Shown: positions 17,824-26,192 of the stretch, piece after piece
Layout: the number at the start of each line of letters is the position of its first letter
Position numbering within the stretch: position 1 is the stretch's first letter
Origin: Gemmatimonadaceae bacterium
Lineage (GTDB): Bacteria; Gemmatimonadota; Gemmatimonadetes; Gemmatimonadales; Gemmatimonadaceae
DNA: 64,000 nucleotides
Reading direction: 5' to 3'
NCBI GenBank assembly: GCA_036504815.1
Contig: DASXUN010000021.1
Span: 124,001 to 188,000 of the forward strand
Notes under the pieces: model-generated
Seen by the model: the letters and a program-made list of their open reading frames with translations, nothing else
Databases searched by the model: none
What the model was told of the DNA's origin: nothing
Program-made: the position numbers and the translations under genes

Positions 17824-18533
<710 letters not shown>

Positions 18534-18546
<13 letters not shown>

Positions 18547-20969
18547 TCCAGGATGTCCGCTACGCGTGGCGTGCGCTCCGCCGTGCCCCCGGCCTGGCCG
18601 TGCTGGCGGCGCTCTGCATGGCGCTCGGCATCGGCTCCGTGACGACCGTGTACGGCACGGCGAGCGCCTTCACCTTCCGCCCGCTGCCGCAGGTGCGCGG
18701 CGCGGATCGTCTGCTTCATGTCTGGGAGTCGCCCATCAAGGCCCCGCAGCGTTACGAAGGCGTTTCTCCCGCCGCCTTCCGCGACCTCGCCACCGTGCGA
18801 TCCTTTTCCGCGGTGGCGGCGGCGCGCTATTGGCAGCCAAACATCGAGGGCGCGGACCTGTCGGAGCGCGTGACGGCGGCGCAGGTCTCCGCCAATATGC
18901 TGCGCGCGCTGGGCCGCAAGCCGATCCTCGGCCGCGACTTTACCGCGGCGGACGATCAGGCGGGCGTCGAGCGCGTCATCCTGCTCGGCTACGGGCTGTG
19001 GCTGCGCCGCTTCGGCGGCGACTCGACCATCGTCGGGCACAGTGTGCGAATCAACGGCGACCCATACACCGTGGTCGGCATCTTGCCGCAGGACTTCATG
19101 TTCCCGGCCGGCGCCCAGCTGCTGACGCCGCTCGCCTACACCACGGCGGAGGCGGCCGAGCGTCGGGCGCGTTCTGCCCTGGTGCTGGCGCGTCTTCGCG
19201 ATGGCGTGACGGAGGAGCAGGCCGCGGCCGAAGTATCAATGCTGGGGGCCCGGCTCGCGACCACGTACCCGGAAGCCAGTGCCGACTGGAGCTTTCGCGT
19301 GGAGGACGCGGAGTCCTTCTTCGGCAGCGGACCGCGTCCGTTCATGATCGTCCTCCTCGCCTCGGCGGCGTTCGTCCTGCTCATCGCCTGCGCCAATGCC
19401 GCAAATCTCTTGCTCGTGCGTGCAACCGGACGTCGCCGGGAGATCGCGGTGCGGCTCGCCCTCGGCGCATCGCCGCTGCGCATCGTGCGAGAAACCCTCG
19501 CCGAGAGTCTCATCATCTCGGCTCTGGGTGGCGCACTCGGATGCGTGATGGCGGTTTGGGGACTCGGCGCGCTCGGCGGCTCTGTTCCCGTCGAAGTGCA
19601 GGCGTACATCCCGGGCTTCGGTCAACTGCAGCTTGACTGGCGTGCGCTCGTCCTGACCTCCGTGGTCGCGATGGCATCGGGCCTGCTGTTCGGTATGGCA
19701 CCGGCGTTCACTGCGGCGCGCGCCGATGTGCAAAGCGCCCTGCGCGATGGCGGCCGTGGCGAAACTGGCACCGGCTCCACGCGACACCTGCGCAATGCCC
19801 TCGTCGTGGTCGAGGTCGCACTGGCCTTGCAGCTCATCGTGGGCGCCACGCTGATGGTGGACACGTTCCGCCGCATAGCGCTCTCCGATCCGGGATTCCG
19901 CACCACCGGTGTGCTGACGCTCGGCGTGACGCTCCCCGAGAAGGATTATCCGTCCGACAGCGTCGTCGTCACCTACTTCGACAATCTCGAGAAGCGCGTG
20001 GCTGCCCTGCCCGGCGTCGAGGCGGCCGGCGTCACGACCGTGCTCCCCATGACGTGGACCGATCAGCGCACCGCGGTGGAAGTCGAAGGACAGCCTCTCC
20101 TGCGCAAGGAAGACGCCGTCAGCATCGGCCTGCGCCAGGTCTCCGCGTCGTATGCGGAGGCGCTGCGCATTCCGCTGGTGCGCGGCCGCGTGCTGAGCGC
20201 GTTCGATCGCGAGGATGCAACGCCGGTTGCGCTGCTCAGTGAGTCGGCCGCCAAGCGACTGTGGCCGGGACAGAGCGCAGTTGGCAAGCGCCTCCGCACC
20301 CGAGCGCTTGACGGCGACGCCGGTAGGTGGATTGAAGTCGTCGGCGTGGTGGCCGACGTTCGCGGAAATCCGCTGGCCACGCGTGACCCCGGCCCGGTCC
20401 TGTACGTTCCCGCACGCCAGTGGCCGGCGCGGTCGATGACGCTTGTCGTGCGCGCCGGCGGCGATCCGGAGGCATTGATGCCGGGCATCCGGCGCGAAAT
20501 TGCCGCGCTTGACTCGCGGCTCGCCGCCGGTGAAGTCGCGACGATGCCTCGCGTGGTCGCGAGCGCGACGTCCCCGCAAAGCGCCACGGCCGGCATGCTT
20601 GCCGTCGCCGCAATCGTTGCCCTGTTGATGTCCGCAGCCGGCACTTATGGCGTGGTGGCGTACGGCGTCGCACAGCGGACGCGCGAGTTCGGGGTACGCA
20701 TCGCCCTCGGTGCCGCCCCGGCCGACATCGTCAGGCTGGTGCTGCGGCAGTCGGCGACCCTTGCCGTCGCGGGCGTCGTGCTTGGTGTTGGCGGTGCCCT
20801 CCTGCTCTCGCGTGGCATGCAGGAGATCCTGTACGAGACCGATCCCCGGAACCCCGCCGTGATTGGCGCCGTCGCGCTTGCGCTCGGCCTCATCACGCTG
20901 ATGGCGGCGTGGATTCCCGCGCGTCGCGTGGTGCGCATCTCACCCCTGGAGGCGCTCCGTGCCGATTGA
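18534..20969 (+). CDS. ADOP-type duplicated MacB/FtsX ABC permease
   Basis: 811 residues made of two MacB-like halves. Each has a periplasmic (PCD) domain and an FtsX domain, giving about eight helices rather than the four of a normal MacB. The N-terminus DVRYAWRALRRAPGLAVLAAL is typical of the acidobacterial duplicated orphan permease (ADOP) family. Conserved FtsX features LIACANAANLLLVRATGRRREIAVRLALGA and REFGVRIALGAAP occur in the two halves. Unlike many ADOPs it is not an orphan: a dedicated adaptor and ATPase precede it. The next gene begins 11 bp before its stop. Confidence 0.88.
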
Positions 20970-21678
20970 CGTGCACAGGAACCGCCATTCCTTCGTCACC
21001 ACGATGTGCGTGGCCGCATTGGCGCTGGCCGTTCCGCAGCCCGGCATCGGTCAGGGGCCCGCCACCAAATCCGATTCCATCGTTCCGGCCCCAGCCACCA
21101 CCACGGACGACGGGTGGTATCCCGAAGGGTTCGTGCGGATTCGCGGGAAGCGGTATTCGCTGCTGGTCGGCGTCACCTATACGTGGTTCATGGATGGAGC
21201 CGCTCGCGTCCGGTTCGGCCAGGGCACTTGGTCGCCATCGTTTGAACTCTACCGGCCGCAACGGCGCGGGTATGCACCGATTTTCGAATTGAACGACTCG
21301 CGCATCGCGTCCGCGGATTCGACGGCGCGCATCTTCGCCGTCAGCGCCGGCGTCCGGTATCGCCCGGTGGATGCCGAGCGGTCGCGCGCCCTCGTGCTGT
21401 ACGTCGGTGTCGCCGCAGGTCCGCGGGTGGTCCGCCTCTCCGGGTTCGAGCGAACCACGGTGCCCGGCGCGAGCGTGCAGCTGGGCGTGGAAGTCCTGCG
21501 CACGGCGCGCCTCACCGTCAGGTATGAAGCACTCCCGACCGTGCACCGATCGCGCCTGTCCGCGCTGACGATTGGAACCGCGTTGCGGCTGCCGCCGTAT
21601 GGCAGGCGTGGCTCGCGCACCGCGTCGCGCGACCAGCCGCACGCGGCGACTTGCGCGGCTGTCGGGTGCGCGAGATGA
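20959..21678 (+). CDS. Secreted hypothetical protein of the efflux operon
   Basis: 239 residues, family not recognised. A probable signal peptide (TTMCVAALALAVPQPGIGQG) is followed by alternating polar and aromatic segments that look like beta-strands (YSLLVGVTYTWFMD, ALVLYVGVAAGPRVVRL, LTVRYEALPTVHRSRLSAL), suggesting a small outer-membrane or periplasmic beta-barrel. The C-terminal 30 residues are basic and low-complexity. The GTG at 20959 has GGAGG six bases upstream and overlaps the permease stop by 11 bp, supporting this start. Its position between exporter and two-component genes suggests an accessory or sensing role (inference). Confidence 0.6.
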   Translation: MPIDVHRNRHSFVTTMCVAALALAVPQPGIGQGPATKSDSIVPAPATTTDDGWYPEGFVRIRGKRYSLLVGVTYTWFMDGAARVRFGQGTWSPSFELYRPQRRGYAPIFELNDSRIASADSTARIFAVSAGVRYRPVDAERSRALVLYVGVAAGPRVVRLSGFERTTVPGASVQLGVEVLRTARLTVRYEALPTVHRSRLSALTIGTALRLPPYGRRGSRTASRDQPHAATCAAVGCAR

Positions 21679-21727
21679 TCACTGAACTGCGACTCCGCCC
21701 CTGCCTGCCGCTGGAGTGCCTGATGCC

Positions 21728-23095
21728 ATGACTGCGTCGCCCGCACCGCGCATCCTCGTTGCCGACGATCAGGGCGATGTCATCGAGGCGCTCCGCATCC
21801 TGCTCAGGGGCGCCGGATATGACGTTGAGGCCGTCGCATCGCCGCGTGCGGTGCTGGCCGCGCTTGATGCGCGCGACTTCGACGCGCTGTTGCTCGACAT
21901 GAACTACACGCGCGACACGACCGGCGGGCAGGAAGGACTCGACCTCATTGCCCGCGTCCGTGCCGCCGATTCCACCGTCCCCATCGTCGTGATGACTGCG
22001 TGGGGAAGCGTCGGTGGCGCGGTGGAAGCCATCCGTCGCGGCGCGCGCGACTACGTGGAAAAGCCGTGGGATAACACGCGCCTGCTCGCCATCGTCGCGT
22101 CGCAGGTGGAGTTGGGGCGCGCGCTGCGGCAGACGCAGCGGCTTGAAGGGGAGAATCGCGCGCTGCGCCGCGACGGACTTCCCTTGCTCATCGCCGAATC
22201 GGCGGCAATGCAACCCGTGCTCCGGCTGATGGAGCGCGTCGCCCCATCCGATGCCAACGCCCTCATCCTCGGCGAGCACGGCACCGGCAAGGAGCTCGTG
22301 GCACAATGGATTCATGCGGCGTCGCCGCGCAGCGCCCGTGGGCTTATCGCCGTCAACGTGGGCGGGCTGCCCGACGGTGTGTTCGAGGCCGAGCTCTTCG
22401 GGCATGTGAAGGGCGCGTTCACGGACGCGAAGACCGACCGTATGGGACGATTCGAACTGGCCGATGGCGGCACCATCCTGCTCGACGAGATCGCCAACAC
22501 CTCACCCCAGCAGCAGGCCAAGCTGCTGCGCGTGCTGGAAACGCGGTCGTTCGAGCGCATCGGCTCGTCCCGGACGCGCCAGCTTGATGTGCGGGTGCTC
22601 GCCGCGACGAACGCCGACGTGGCGCAGGAGGTGGCCGCCGGCCGGTTTCGTGAAGACCTGCTCTTCCGCCTCAATACCATAGAGATACGCTTGCCGCCGC
22701 TGCGCGAGCGCGTCGAGGACATTCCCCTCCTAGCGGCCCACTTCCTCGCGCGACACGCACAGCGATATCAGGCCACCGTGCGCCGGTTTGATGGCAGCGC
22801 GATGGATGCGCTCCTCGCCCATCGGTGGCCGGGGAATGTCCGGGAACTCGACCACGCCGTCGAGCGCGCCGTGCTGCTGGCCGATGGCGACGCGGTCTGC
22901 GCCGCCGACCTGGGCCTGCACGCCAATGCGGGCGACGCGGAAGCGCCGCTCGAGGATCTCACGCTGCAGGAAGTCGAACGTGCGCTCATCGAGAAGGCGC
23001 TCGCGCGCAATGCCGGCAACGTGGCGGGCGCCGCGCGTCTCCTCGGCCTCAGTCGCTCGGCGATGTATCGGCGCATGGAGCGATATGGCCTCTGA
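21728..23095 (+). CDS. NtrC-family sigma-54-dependent response regulator
   Basis: 455 residues. The receiver domain has the acidic pair DD (residues 13-14), phospho-acceptor Asp57 (LLLDMNY) and the Lys in YVEKPW. The AAA+ domain has Walker A GEHGTGKE (182-189) and Walker B GGTILLDEI. The sigma-54 contact loop reads GAFTDA (229-234) instead of GAFTGA. The Fis-type helix-turn-helix is at the C-terminus (NVAGAARLLGLSRSAMYRRM). ATG 21728 was chosen; an in-frame GTG at 21716 directly abuts the GGAG and is less likely. The kinase gene overlaps its stop by 11 bp. It probably activates this operon from the sigma-54-like promoter at 16513 (inference). Confidence 0.9.
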   Translation: MTASPAPRILVADDQGDVIEALRILLRGAGYDVEAVASPRAVLAALDARDFDALLLDMNYTRDTTGGQEGLDLIARVRAADSTVPIVVMTAWGSVGGAVEAIRRGARDYVEKPWDNTRLLAIVASQVELGRALRQTQRLEGENRALRRDGLPLLIAESAAMQPVLRLMERVAPSDANALILGEHGTGKELVAQWIHAASPRSARGLIAVNVGGLPDGVFEAELFGHVKGAFTDAKTDRMGRFELADGGTILLDEIANTSPQQQAKLLRVLETRSFERIGSSRTRQLDVRVLAATNADVAQEVAAGRFREDLLFRLNTIEIRLPPLRERVEDIPLLAAHFLARHAQRYQATVRRFDGSAMDALLAHRWPGNVRELDHAVERAVLLADGDAVCAADLGLHANAGDAEAPLEDLTLQEVERALIEKALARNAGNVAGAARLLGLSRSAMYRRMERYGL

Positions 23096-24422
23096 GGCGC
23101 GCGCGGCGCGGCCCTGGCGGTACGAATCGCGCCTGTTGGCCTACGCACTGCTCGCGGGCTTGCCAGCCGTGCTGGCCACGTTGCTCCTGCTGTTCACCGG
23201 TGACCACGCGGTGCGTACGGTCTGGACCGTCGCCGGCGCCGTGGTCCTCTGGTGGCTGCTGGTGAGCATCGCGTTGCGCGACGCGTCCATTCATCCCGTC
23301 AACACCGTGGCCAACCTGCTCGCCGCACTGCGCGAGGGCGATTTCTCGGTGCGTGGGCGTGGCGCGAACCCCGACGATGCCCTCGGACTCGCGCTGTATG
23401 AGGTGAATGCGCTGCGTGACACGTTGCGCGAACAGCGGCTCGGCGCCATCGAGGCCAGTGCGCTGCTGCGTTGCGCGATGGAGGAGATTGACGTCGCCCT
23501 CTTCGCCTTCGACGACGAAGAAGTTCTCGTGCTCGCCAACCGCGCGGGCGAACAACTGCTGCGCGCGCCCAGCGAACGGCTGATCGGTCAGGGAGCGGGC
23601 GAGCTCGGCCTTGCAGATTTCCTGCGTGAAGACCTCGGCCCGGGAATGGGCATGGGCATCCCTGGGGTGGAGGGGCGATGGGTGGCGCGGCGGAGCACCT
23701 TCCGTCAGCGCGGGCATCCCATGCAGTTGCTCGTGCTGACCGAGGTCGGTCGGGTGCTGCGCGAGGAGGAGCGCCAGGCGTGGCAACGCATCGTGCGCGT
23801 GATCGGGCACGAGATCAACAACTCGCTGGCTCCCATCAGCTCCATCGCCGCCAGCCTTGCCGAGTTGTCGCGTCGCGACGAGCGCCCCGTTGACTGGGAC
23901 CAGGACTTGCGTCGCGGTCTCGACGTGATCGCCGGACGGAGTGAGGCGCTCACACGCTTCATGGCCGCATATGCAAGGCTTGCCCGATTGCCGGCGCCCC
24001 GGCGGACGAACGTCGACGTGCCCGAGTTGGTGCGTCGCGTGGCGGCCCTGGAGACGCGCGCGTCAGTGAAGGTCGTCGGCCGCGACGGCGTGCACGCGCT
24101 GCTCGACGTCGATCAGATCGAGCAGGCGCTCATCAACCTGGTGGCGAATGCAGTGGATGCGACGCGCGAAATGGGTGGCGACGTGGCCGTGTGCTGGGAG
24201 GAAGGGTTGAGCCGGATCACCATACGCGTGGTGGATGACGGCTCCGGTGTGCCGCAGTCGGCCAACCTCTTCGTGCCGTTCTTCACGACCAAGCCAAGTG
24301 GCTCAGGTATCGGGTTGGCACTCTGCCGGCAGATCGCCGAAGGGCACGGCGGATCATTGGTGCTACGCAACCGCGTCGGGACGCGAGGTGCGGAGGCGGT
24401 GCTGGTATTGCCGAAAGGGTAG
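23085..24422 (+). CDS. NtrY-like sensor histidine kinase
   Basis: 445 residues. Two transmembrane helices (about 17-38 and 46-64) with almost no periplasmic loop, a HAMP-like region, a PAS-like domain (about 125-215), phospho-acceptor His242 in GHEINNSLAP, and an HATPase with LINLVANAVDA, VVDDGSGV and GSGIGLALC. The short loop suggests sensing in or at the membrane rather than a bound periplasmic ligand. ATG 23085 has GGAG four bases upstream and overlaps the regulator gene, so the pair is cognate. Confidence 0.88.
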   Translation: MASEARAARPWRYESRLLAYALLAGLPAVLATLLLLFTGDHAVRTVWTVAGAVVLWWLLVSIALRDASIHPVNTVANLLAALREGDFSVRGRGANPDDALGLALYEVNALRDTLREQRLGAIEASALLRCAMEEIDVALFAFDDEEVLVLANRAGEQLLRAPSERLIGQGAGELGLADFLREDLGPGMGMGIPGVEGRWVARRSTFRQRGHPMQLLVLTEVGRVLREEERQAWQRIVRVIGHEINNSLAPISSIAASLAELSRRDERPVDWDQDLRRGLDVIAGRSEALTRFMAAYARLARLPAPRRTNVDVPELVRRVAALETRASVKVVGRDGVHALLDVDQIEQALINLVANAVDATREMGGDVAVCWEEGLSRITIRVVDDGSGVPQSANLFVPFFTTKPSGSGIGLALCRQIAEGHGGSLVLRNRVGTRGAEAVLVLPKG

Positions 24423-24453
24423 CGGCGCAGAAATGGGCTTATGATGTAACGTG

Positions 24454-24482
24454 TTGATAATTCACGGCTTATATGGTATAGA
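24454..24482 (+). promoter_or_regulatory. Sigma-70 promoter of the GntR-hypE-hypD operon
   Basis: The -35 TTGATA (24454-24459) and -10 TATAGA (24477-24482) are separated by exactly 17 bp. Transcription would begin near 24489, directly in front of the palindrome at 24491. The region is markedly AT-richer than its surroundings. Confidence 0.6.
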
Positions 24483-24490
24483 CGGCACGA

Positions 24491-24516
24491 ATATCAACTG
24501 ATATATTAGTTGATAT
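24491..24516 (+). promoter_or_regulatory. Perfect inverted-repeat operator/RNA hairpin abutting the GntR start codon
   Basis: Arms ATATCAACT (24491-24499) and AGTTGATAT (24508-24516) form a perfect 9-bp palindrome with the 8-bp spacer GATATATT. The right arm ends at the base before the ATG at 24517. This leaves no room for a Shine-Dalgarno, and in RNA the hairpin would cover the entire roughly 28-nt leader. A half-site-like GTTGATAA occurs within the -35 region. It is likely the autoregulatory site of the adjacent GntR protein (inference). Confidence 0.65.
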
Positions 24517-25314
24517 ATGGCGCGTCCCAAGAAACCCGCGCGCCGGAAGACCATCCGTAGAACCCAGCCCCCCCGGCTGACCGAACCGGCGCCCCCGCAC
24601 CTCGAACTCGTCCCCCGCTCGCTCAGAGAGCTGGTCTACGACGTCCTGCGCGCCGAAATGGCGAGCGGCGGCCTTCAACCCGGCGCCTTTCTCGATCTCA
24701 ACGCCCTCGCGCGTCGGCTCGGCGTCAGTCGCACGCCGCTCCGCGAAGCCCTGCTCAACCTCGAAAGCCAGGGCTTCGTCACCGTCCTCCCCCGCCGCGG
24801 CTTTCGCCTCAACGATCTCACGCTCGACGATATCCGTCATTTCTATGAGATCATCGGCGCCCTCGAGGCTGCGGCCCTTCGCGCGGTCGGCTTCGCACTC
24901 GGCCCGGCCGACTTTGCGCGCATGCGCGTGCTCGACGCCGAGATGGCCACCGCCGTCGCCGCGCGCGACTTCGATCGTTACTACGGCGCCAACCTCGCCT
25001 TCCACGACGTCTACCTCAGCCGCAGCGACAACGCTCGTCTCGTCGCGCAGGTGCACCTCCTCAAACGCCGCCTCTACGATTGGCCGCGGCGCCAGACGAT
25101 GATGCAGGCGTGGGAGGAGCACTCCGTCGTCGAGCACGAGGAGTTCCTCGCGCTCCTCGAGCGCGGCCATGTCGAGGCCGCCGCCGATCATCTGCAGCAC
25201 GTGCACTGGTCGTTCACCGTGCAGGAGAAGTACATCCACGCGTACTACTTCGCCGCGCGCACCGGCCACGCGACGGCACCGGACGATGCGGGCGCGGGTG
25301 ACGGCGCCGAATGA
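24517..25314 (+). CDS. GntR family (FCD/FadR subfamily) transcriptional regulator
   Basis: 265 residues. A basic N-terminal tail, a winged helix (about 38-105, with LNALARRLGVSRTPLREALLNLESQGFVTVLPRRGF) and an all-helical FCD ligand-binding domain. The metal-binding pattern shows in NLAFHDVYL, EEHSVVEHEEFLALLERG and DHLQHVHWSF. FCD proteins usually respond to carboxylic acids or amino acid derivatives; hydroxyproline or pyrroline carboxylate is plausible given the downstream enzyme. It ends with an ATGA overlap to the activase gene. The ATG follows the palindrome directly. Confidence 0.88.
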   Translation: MARPKKPARRKTIRRTQPPRLTEPAPPHLELVPRSLRELVYDVLRAEMASGGLQPGAFLDLNALARRLGVSRTPLREALLNLESQGFVTVLPRRGFRLNDLTLDDIRHFYEIIGALEAAALRAVGFALGPADFARMRVLDAEMATAVAARDFDRYYGANLAFHDVYLSRSDNARLVAQVHLLKRRLYDWPRRQTMMQAWEEHSVVEHEEFLALLERGHVEAAADHLQHVHWSFTVQEKYIHAYYFAARTGHATAPDDAGAGDGAE

Positions 25315-26192
25315 CCGCCACCGGCCTCGTCTTCAACATCCAGCGCTTCTCGGTCCATGATGGTCCGGGCGTGCGCACCACGGTGTTCATGAAGGGATGC
25401 CCGCTTTCCTGTTCGTGGTGCCATAACCCGGAAAGTCAGGAAGTCTCGCCGAGCTTCGTGCGGCTCCGGCACCGCTGCATGCAATGCGGCCGATGCACCG
25501 ACGAGGAACTTGCCAACCCCGTCGTCGTCGGAAAGGAGATCTGCGACGTCGAGGCCTGCCCCACTGGAGCGCTGCAGCACGTCGGCGAACGCACGGATGC
25601 CGCGACACTCGTGGGCACCCTGCTGCGCGACCGCATCTTCTTCGATGAGTCCGGCGGCGGCGTGACCATCTCCGGCGGGGAGCCCCTCGTGCAGGCCCCG
25701 TTCGTCACGGACGTCTTGCGCCGCCTGCGCGCCGAGGGCGTGCACACCGCGCTCGATACGTGCGGCTTCGGTCCGTGGGAACATCTGCGCGATGCCGCGG
25801 CACACGCCGACCTCGTGCTGTACGACCTCAAGCTGATGGACGCGGCGCGTCACGAAGCCGCCACCGGCGTCTCGAATGTGCGCATTCTCGACAATCTCCG
25901 GACGCTCGCCGCAATGCGTGCGAACATCTGGATCCGCATACCCATCATTCCCGCCGTCAACGATGATGACGCGAACCTCGGCGACACGGCGGACTTCCTG
26001 CGGGCGATCCCGGGCATTCGCAACATCAGCCTGCTTCCCTACCACCCGACAGGCGAAGCGAAGTTCGCCCGCCTTGGCAAGCACTACGCCCTGCACGGCA
26101 CGGCCACGCCGGCGCCGGATCAGCTCGCCGCCATCGTCGCCCGCTTCGAGCAGCGCGGCCTGATGGCGACCATCGGAGGACAAGCCGCATGA
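25311..26192 (+). CDS. hypE: Glycyl radical enzyme activase (radical SAM), partner of HypD
   Basis: 293 residues. The radical-SAM cluster Cys30, Cys34 and Cys37 lies in GCPLSCSWCHNP (C-x3-C-x2-C). A ferredoxin-like insert has Cys56, 59, 62, 78 and 83. GGGVTISGGEPLVQ is the SAM-binding GGE motif. The protein would cleave S-adenosylmethionine and abstract hydrogen from the Gly of the downstream enzyme. Both ends overlap neighbours by 4 bp (ATGA), so all three genes are translationally coupled. The symbol follows the hydroxyproline system and is unrelated to hydrogenase maturation HypE. Assignment to HypD rests on adjacency. Confidence 0.88.
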   Translation: MTATGLVFNIQRFSVHDGPGVRTTVFMKGCPLSCSWCHNPESQEVSPSFVRLRHRCMQCGRCTDEELANPVVVGKEICDVEACPTGALQHVGERTDAATLVGTLLRDRIFFDESGGGVTISGGEPLVQAPFVTDVLRRLRAEGVHTALDTCGFGPWEHLRDAAAHADLVLYDLKLMDAARHEAATGVSNVRILDNLRTLAAMRANIWIRIPIIPAVNDDDANLGDTADFLRAIPGIRNISLLPYHPTGEAKFARLGKHYALHGTATPAPDQLAAIVARFEQRGLMATIGGQAA

